Part shown: in pieces, positions 7,382-12,260 of the stretch
How the letters are laid out: every line of letters begins with the position of its first letter
Position numbering within the stretch: the stretch's first letter is position 1
Assembly: GCA_030829925.1 (NCBI GenBank)
Contig: JAURNZ010000036.1
Coordinates: forward strand, 1 to 12,260
Direction of reading: 5' to 3'
From: Gammaproteobacteria bacterium
GTDB taxonomy: Bacteria > Pseudomonadota > Gammaproteobacteria > Comchoanobacterales > Comchoanobacteraceae
Length of the DNA stretch: 12,260 bases
Position numbers and translations under genes: made by a program
The notes under the pieces: generated by a model
Told to the model about the DNA's origin: nothing
Databases searched by the model: none
Seen by the model: the letters and a program-made list of their open reading frames with translations, nothing else

Positions 7382-8437
7382 ATGCCAAGGGAACAAGAGC
7401 TTACATATAATTTTGATGCCATTAATACATTGGGTGCTAAACCAAAGTTAGCATATATAATGGCAAAATCACCTTGGTCACAAAGTCTTTTATTTATTTT
7501 CTCACTATGTTTTCTAATCACACCTATTGGCGGGCTCTTTTATGCTACTTACTTTAATTTAGTATTGATGCAGAACATTTTTTTAGCATTATCATTTGTC
7601 GGTGTTATTCAATATTTTATTGTTCAAGATTTTTTTGAAACAATAAAGTATATCTCACATGCTGAAAACTGCCGTCAAAAACAAGTCTTAGGTTGTCAAA
7701 AAATTCAATCTTTAAATGAAACCATTGCATCTAATGGTGAAACAATTCGTCAAAAAAGAGAAGAGACCAGCGATCTACTCGAGCAAAATGATACACTGCA
7801 TAAAGAGCTAGAAAGCGTTAAAACTGTTTTAAATGATCATGCAACAAAGGATTCTCAATCTGCAAGAATTGTTTCTGAATTATCTGAAGCCATCAAAAAA
7901 GTTGTTCGGGACCTTCCCGATAACCAAGCAGACCTTTATGAAATAAAATATGCACTTGATGACTTTAGTAAAGCCCTCAGGGACCATGGCGGCAAAGTCA
8001 ATATCAATGGACAACATTATGCTGCTTTAAAAGGCTTATTATTAAAAATAAGTGCAACGCCTCATAATTATCATCGGTATTCTCAACTCAGTGAACAAAC
8101 CATAAAAAACCTTGAGCGCAAGAATCTATATTTAGCTGACATTATTCAAAAAATTCAAAATGCAGCTGTTAGAGCACAAGCGACTGAGAACACAGATGTC
8201 AGCGTGAGTCCACAATTCAAACAAAGTAATATTATTTTGGATATTCATCATTTATCTACGCAAACCATTCTTGCTTTAGATCAACATAAAGACTCACAAA
8301 CAGACAAAGAAGAACGAACGTCACTTGCCAGAGACATTGTAGATACATCTAACCCTATGATGCAAAGTGCTAGTATGTTTCAACAAATCGGTGCGTTTGT
8401 TGGATTATCGCCAACCAAAGGCCCCAACAACCTTTAA
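7382..8437 (+). CDS. Hypothetical membrane protein: hydrophobic hairpin plus coiled coil, 351 aa
   Basis: I do not recognise a family. From the ATG at 7382 (chosen for its AGAAAGGA ribosome site) the protein begins with about 34 polar residues. A continuous hydrophobic block follows at residues 35-82, best read as two transmembrane helices (about 35-58 and 60-82) joined by a very short turn. Next comes a long soluble part with a regular heptad pattern: I108, L111, I115, N118, I122, K125, T129, L132, N136, L139, L143, V146 and L150 occupy alternating 3- and 4-residue steps, predicting a coiled coil of about 45 residues. The remainder is helical-looking and polar without recognisable motifs. 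No cleavable signal peptide is evident. A bilobed hydrophobic hairpin with a coiled coil is also seen in chlamydial Inc proteins and some Legionella effectors, but an ordinary inner-membrane protein is equally possible. It lies 46 bp upstream of lepA in the same direction. Confidence 0.85.
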   Translation: MPREQELTYNFDAINTLGAKPKLAYIMAKSPWSQSLLFIFSLCFLITPIGGLFYATYFNLVLMQNIFLALSFVGVIQYFIVQDFFETIKYISHAENCRQKQVLGCQKIQSLNETIASNGETIRQKREETSDLLEQNDTLHKELESVKTVLNDHATKDSQSARIVSELSEAIKKVVRDLPDNQADLYEIKYALDDFSKALRDHGGKVNINGQHYAALKGLLLKISATPHNYHRYSQLSEQTIKNLERKNLYLADIIQKIQNAAVRAQATENTDVSVSPQFKQSNIILDIHHLSTQTILALDQHKDSQTDKEERTSLARDIVDTSNPMMQSASMFQQIGAFVGLSPTKGPNNL

Positions 8438-8447
8438 TCATTTTTTT
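8417..8447 (+). terminator. Candidate intrinsic terminator or attenuator between the membrane-protein gene and lepA
   Basis: AAAGG (8417-8421) can pair with CCTTT (8431-8435) across a nine-base loop, followed five bases later by seven T residues (8441-8447). The 3' arm overlaps the stop codon of the upstream gene. The stem is short, so termination may be partial. Confidence 0.35.
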
Positions 8448-8483
8448 CTGGTGATTTAATTTAAACATCGTTAATATGTTTGG

Positions 8484-10292
8484 ATGACAATAACTCAAGA
8501 CTGTATTAGAAATTTTTCAATCATCGCCCACATTGACCATGGCAAATCAACCTTATCTGATCGCTTCATTCAACGCTGCGGTGGTTTAAGTGATCGTGAA
8601 ATGCAAGCGCAAGTCCTTGACAGCATGGACATTGAGCGCGAAAGAGGCATTACCATCAAAGCCCAATCAGTTACTTTGCACTACCAAGCTAAGTCTGGGA
8701 AAACATACCAACTTAACTTCATTGATACACCTGGTCACGTAGACTTTGCTTATGAAGTATCGCGATCTTTATCAGCATGTGAAGGCGCTCTACTGGTTGT
8801 AGATGCTGCTCAAGGGGTTGAAGCACAAACAGTTGCAGTTTGTTATACAGCAATTGAACAAAATCTTGAAGTTTTACCTGTCTTAAATAAAATTGATCTA
8901 CCTCAAGCAGACCCGGATAAAGTAAAAGAAGAAATTACTGACATCATTGGTTTACCCGGAATAGATGCGATCAGTGTGAGTGCCAAACAAGGCATTGGCA
9001 TAGATGAGATTTTAGAAGAAATCATTCACCAGATTCCTGCACCGACTGGTGCAACTGATGCACCGCTTCAGGCCTTGATTATTGACTCTTGGTTTGATAA
9101 TTATCTTGGCGTTGTTTCTCTCATCAGGGTTGTCCAAGGCACACTCAAGAAAGGTGACAAAATTAGAGTCATGTCAACAGGTAAAGATTACAATGCAGAT
9201 GACATAGGTATTTTTACACCCAAACGTACCAAACAAGACCAATTAACAACAGGTCAAGTTGGCTATGTAGTTGCAAACATTAAAACCATCCATGGTGCGC
9301 CTGTCGGCGACACATTAACTTTAGCACACGGTGAAAAGCCATCCGCACTACCAGGTTTTCAAAAAGTAAAGCCCCAGGTTTATGCAGGTATTTTCCCGAT
9401 GGATACCGATGACTATCAAGACTTCCGAGAAGCACTAGATAAATTAACGCTGAATGACTCTTCATTACAGTTTGAACCGGAAACATCAGATGCCCTTGGG
9501 TTTGGTTTCCGCTGTGGTTTTCTAGGCTTGCTTCACATGGAGATCATTCGCGAACGCTTAGAACGTGAATACAATATGGCACTCATTATGACTGCGCCAA
9601 GCGTGCAGTATCGTGTTACCAATCAAAAAAATGAAACTTTCATGATTGATAATCCGAGTGCATTCCCATCACCCAACCATATCAAAGTCATTGAAGAACC
9701 CATTGCCATAACTCATATTTTAACTCCACAGCCATACCTGGGTGGGATTATCAAGATATGCGAGGAACGTCGAGGCACACAGAAGAACATGCAGTTTACT
9801 GGAAACCAAGTGGCGCTTACCTACGAACTGCCTATGAGTGAAATTGTCTTAGATTTCTTCGATAGAGTAAAATCTATCAGCCGTGGTTATGCATCGCTAG
9901 ATTATACATTCGATCATTTTGAGTCAGCACCTATGGTCAAGGTTGATATTTTAATTAATGGTGACAAAGTGGATGCACTCGCTGGGATAGTACATAAAGA
10001 ACGTGCTACGGGTTTTGGTAGACAATTAGCAGAAAAACTTAAAACACTCATCCCAAAACAAATGTTTGCTGTCGCCATACAAGCAACCATCGGTGGCAAC
10101 ATCATTGCACGTGAAACAGTTAGCGCCATGCGCAAGAATGTAACCGCTAAATGTTATGGCGGGGATGTGAGTCGTAAACGAAAACTCCTTGAAAAACAAA
10201 AAGCTGGTAAGAAACGTATGAAGCAATTTGGGCGTATATCTATTCCACAAGAAGCGTTTATGGCAGTCCTAAAATTTGAAGATAAAAACTAA
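8484..10292 (+). CDS. lepA: Elongation factor 4 (LepA), ribosome back-translocating GTPase
   Basis: LepA is a conserved GTPase that binds the ribosome and affects translocation, initiation or 30S assembly. The 602-residue length is close to the E. coli protein (599). The GTPase motifs are all present: P-loop AHIDHGKST (15-23), switch I RERGITIKA (52-60), DTPGH (81-85) with the catalytic histidine H85, NKID (135-138) and SAK (166-168). EF-G-like domains follow, including FRCGFLGLLHMEI, and the LepA-specific C-terminal domain is recognisable by KCYGGDVSRKRKLLEKQK. The ATG at 8484 gives the expected N-terminus before IRNFSIIAHIDHGKS, although no clear Shine-Dalgarno sequence precedes it. It starts 46 bp after the membrane-protein gene and may be co-transcribed with it, subject to a weak hairpin between them. 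The stop codon overlaps the convergent gene's stop. lepB (signal peptidase), which commonly follows lepA in gammaproteobacteria, is absent here. Confidence 0.98.
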   Translation: MTITQDCIRNFSIIAHIDHGKSTLSDRFIQRCGGLSDREMQAQVLDSMDIERERGITIKAQSVTLHYQAKSGKTYQLNFIDTPGHVDFAYEVSRSLSACEGALLVVDAAQGVEAQTVAVCYTAIEQNLEVLPVLNKIDLPQADPDKVKEEITDIIGLPGIDAISVSAKQGIGIDEILEEIIHQIPAPTGATDAPLQALIIDSWFDNYLGVVSLIRVVQGTLKKGDKIRVMSTGKDYNADDIGIFTPKRTKQDQLTTGQVGYVVANIKTIHGAPVGDTLTLAHGEKPSALPGFQKVKPQVYAGIFPMDTDDYQDFREALDKLTLNDSSLQFEPETSDALGFGFRCGFLGLLHMEIIRERLEREYNMALIMTAPSVQYRVTNQKNETFMIDNPSAFPSPNHIKVIEEPIAITHILTPQPYLGGIIKICEERRGTQKNMQFTGNQVALTYELPMSEIVLDFFDRVKSISRGYASLDYTFDHFESAPMVKVDILINGDKVDALAGIVHKERATGFGRQLAEKLKTLIPKQMFAVAIQATIGGNIIARETVSAMRKNVTAKCYGGDVSRKRKLLEKQKAGKKRMKQFGRISIPQEAFMAVLKFEDKN

Positions 10293-12190
10293 CTTCTATT
10301 AATTAAGTCTGGCATAGAGGTTATGTCTGAATGGCAACCTTCTTTGTCGCAGAATTGTATGCCTTTAATGGATTTATCTTGAATCAATAGCCAATGAGGC
10401 TTTAGCTCAAGTGTTTCAGAGCGATCCATCCAATCGCCCTTAATAAGCTTGCCATTTGTTTGCACTTGCTTTGCAACCATCCACTGCCCCATGCTTACGG
10501 GTGATATTTGAGAAAGACCCGTTATTAGTAAGGCATCACACCTTTGAGTATATTTTGACTCTCCCGTAATAAGCCCCATGAGTGCAAAATTCGTGGCCAT
10601 TAATGCGTTTCCTGATGGTGTTGAGTCATCCATGATAGGCATTGGGTTTTTGATCATATCTTCTGTATTTAATTCATTCATGTGATAGAGGTTACAATCA
10701 TGGTCCCAATATAATTCTAAACATTCATATGTTTCTTTAACTTTTTCTAAATATATTTGATCATTGGTTGCAGCATATAACTGAATTTGTGCATACATTA
10801 AATTGGCCAAATCATCTAAAAACAAATTCTCCCCTAATTGATTGTGCCTGGCAGCATGATGCCAACGGCCATCTATGTAAAAAATAGTTTCGCATGCCAA
10901 ATATGTTTTTTGAGCAAGCTCGAGCCATGATGCATCTTTAAAAGCCAAACTGGCTTTAGCCATTGATGCAATTAAAGCCATGTGCCAATCTAATATGGCT
11001 TTATCATCTACTCGTGGCTGTGGCATTTCTTGTCTGGCAATTTTTAGTGCGCTCAGTATTCTTGCAATAACTTTATCATCAAATACTTTTTCTTCTAGTT
11101 GAATGGTATCCAGAATCAAACATGGCTCATTAATATTTTTTGGCTTTTCCCAATTAAAATAGTGTTTGGCCTCATCTAAGTCCTCACCTAAGGTAGCTGA
11201 TACTGATGCCCACGACCAAAGATAAGGTCTGCCCTCTTCACCCGAGGCCTCAGCATCCATAGAAGATCCAAAGATACCTGACTGACTCTGCAAATGCTCT
11301 AACAACCATGACTTGATGTGATTGGCTTTTTCCTCAAACCAATCATGGGTACGAAATGCATAAAGATCTGCTAAAAAATGAATGAACCAAGCATTATCTG
11401 ATAGCATTTTTTCAAAATGTGGCATATGCCATTGATCGTCTACACAGTACCGAGCAATGCCACCATCCAGGTGATCATAAATACCACCCATCAATAAACT
11501 ACTTGCTGTTAAATAACAGGCATCTAATAAATTATTCTTTTGGTACAAAGATGCGCCCACTAAAATACCCTGCCATAAAGATAATTGAGGGAATTTTGGC
11601 GCACCTGATAAACCACCATATTTAAAGTCAACCATTTTTTCAATTTCATCTAACCAAATACTTAACTCAATTTCATTTTTGTTCAATGGCATTGCTTGGT
11701 TGATCCGCGTATTGATTTCGAGCGCTATGTTTTTCACATCGTTAGGGTGCTTATGCCATAGTGTTACAATCCGCCCAATGAGTTCAACAAATGCCATTTG
11801 CCCGTTTCTAGGCAACTTCGGAAAATATGTTCCTGCGAAGAAAGGTACTTTATCAGGTGTCAAAAACAAACTCATGGGCCAGCCACCGTGACCATTAAGA
11901 CCAATGAGGGCTTCCATATATATATCATCAATATCAGGTCGCTCTTCTCGGTCTACCTTAATACAAATAAAAAATTGATTTAGCAGCTCTGCTGTTTGCT
12001 CATCTTGAAAACTTTCTCGAGCCATGACATGACACCAATGACACGAAGCATAACCAATCGATAGGAAAATTGGTTTATTCTCTTTTTTTGCACGAGCTAA
12101 TGCATCGTCACTCCATGGATACCAATGGACAGGATCATCAGCATGATCTTGTAGATAAGGGCTCAGGCTATTAGATAGATGATTTTTCAT
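10289..12190 (-). CDS. Thioredoxin-domain protein of the DUF255/YyaL (spermatogenesis-associated protein 20-like) family
   Basis: This is a two-part protein of 633 residues, slightly shorter than the usual ~670-700. The N-terminal thioredoxin-like domain opens with SPYLQDHADDPVHWYPW and carries the redox motif CHWC at residues 50-53, then VDREERPDID (79-88), GGWPM (102-106) and GTYFP (120-124), all family hallmarks. The C-terminal part has the sequence signature of an alpha/alpha-barrel similar to six-hairpin glycosidases: APKFPQ near 197-202, GGIYDHLDGG (235-244) and PHFEKML (257-263). The biochemical role of the family is not firmly established; a redox or sugar-related function is usually proposed. 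There is no signal peptide, so it is probably cytoplasmic. The ATG at 12190 is preferred because it matches the family's N-terminus and has GAG ten bases upstream; an in-frame TTG at 12205 would add five residues. Its stop overlaps that of convergent lepA by four bases. Confidence 0.93.
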   Translation of the reverse strand: MKNHLSNSLSPYLQDHADDPVHWYPWSDDALARAKKENKPIFLSIGYASCHWCHVMARESFQDEQTAELLNQFFICIKVDREERPDIDDIYMEALIGLNGHGGWPMSLFLTPDKVPFFAGTYFPKLPRNGQMAFVELIGRIVTLWHKHPNDVKNIALEINTRINQAMPLNKNEIELSIWLDEIEKMVDFKYGGLSGAPKFPQLSLWQGILVGASLYQKNNLLDACYLTASSLLMGGIYDHLDGGIARYCVDDQWHMPHFEKMLSDNAWFIHFLADLYAFRTHDWFEEKANHIKSWLLEHLQSQSGIFGSSMDAEASGEEGRPYLWSWASVSATLGEDLDEAKHYFNWEKPKNINEPCLILDTIQLEEKVFDDKVIARILSALKIARQEMPQPRVDDKAILDWHMALIASMAKASLAFKDASWLELAQKTYLACETIFYIDGRWHHAARHNQLGENLFLDDLANLMYAQIQLYAATNDQIYLEKVKETYECLELYWDHDCNLYHMNELNTEDMIKNPMPIMDDSTPSGNALMATNFALMGLITGESKYTQRCDALLITGLSQISPVSMGQWMVAKQVQTNGKLIKGDWMDRSETLELKPHWLLIQDKSIKGIQFCDKEGCHSDITSMPDLINRS

Positions 12191-12220
12191 ATTGGCATTA
12201 CTCAACTCTGTAAATTACTT

Positions 12221-12226
12221 ATAATA
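12221..12226 (-). promoter_or_regulatory. Candidate -10 hexamer for the DUF255 gene
   Basis: On the minus strand this reads TATTAT, one base from TATAAT, and would place transcription start about 24 bases before the ATG at 12190. No convincing -35 hexamer is visible upstream. The remaining bases to the right edge (12227-12260) are AT-rich and show no gene. Confidence 0.25.
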
Positions 12227-12260
12227 AATAAGCTAAATTCATAAAATATAATCAAAAATT

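Noticed and set aside
9280..10250. Several minus-strand open frames of 68-74 codons inside lepA
   Set aside because: They are shadows of the strongly conserved lepA frame with no ribosome sites or protein-like family features.
11419..11983. Plus-strand open frames of 61-70 codons inside the DUF255 gene
   Set aside because: They lie antisense to a conserved gene and have no recognisable product.
12191..12205. TTG start at 12205 for the DUF255 protein
   Set aside because: It adds five residues outside the family's usual N-terminus, and an AGAG lies directly against it with no spacing; the ATG at 12190 fits better.

Overview
The window looks like part of the chromosome of an AT-rich gammaproteobacterium with an intracellular or host-associated lifestyle, of the Legionellales (Legionella/Coxiella/Berkiella-like) kind. 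This is an inference from two large ankyrin-repeat proteins and an inclusion-membrane-like protein lying next to ordinary housekeeping genes. No marker in the window fixes the genus.

Layout, left to right. (1) Positions 2-643, +: the 3' part of an unrecognised gene whose reading frame runs open through the left edge. (2) Positions 644-5914, -: two tandem genes for ankyrin-repeat proteins of about 830-850 residues. They are diverged paralogs with four ankyrin-like units each at the N-terminus and a shared C-terminal region of about 550 residues that I cannot assign to a known domain. (3) Positions 6134-7354, -: tyrS, tyrosyl-tRNA synthetase. (4) Positions 7382-8437, +, divergent from tyrS: a 351-residue protein with a two-helix hydrophobic hairpin followed by a coiled coil. 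(5) Positions 8484-10292, +: lepA, encoding elongation factor 4. (6) Positions 10289-12190, -: a DUF255/YyaL-type thioredoxin-domain protein, convergent with lepA and overlapping its stop codon.

The housekeeping genes look intact, with all expected catalytic motifs. The accessory material is concentrated at 1-5914 and at 7382-8437. The most interesting content is the ankyrin pair. Both proteins share diagnostic ungapped blocks in an otherwise unassigned C-terminal region, have long inserts between ankyrin units in matching order, carry short basic clusters resembling eukaryotic nuclear localisation signals at opposite ends, and are preceded by a similar upstream sequence that may be a common promoter. 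I infer a pair of secreted host-directed effectors, but no secretion system or secretion signal can be demonstrated from the window.

Genes are packed tightly. Both convergent gene pairs have abutting or interlocked stop codons, and the divergent tyrS pair has only 27 bp between start codons. No rRNA, tRNA, CRISPR array, insertion sequence or other mobile element was seen. No gene-free stretch exceeds about 245 bp.
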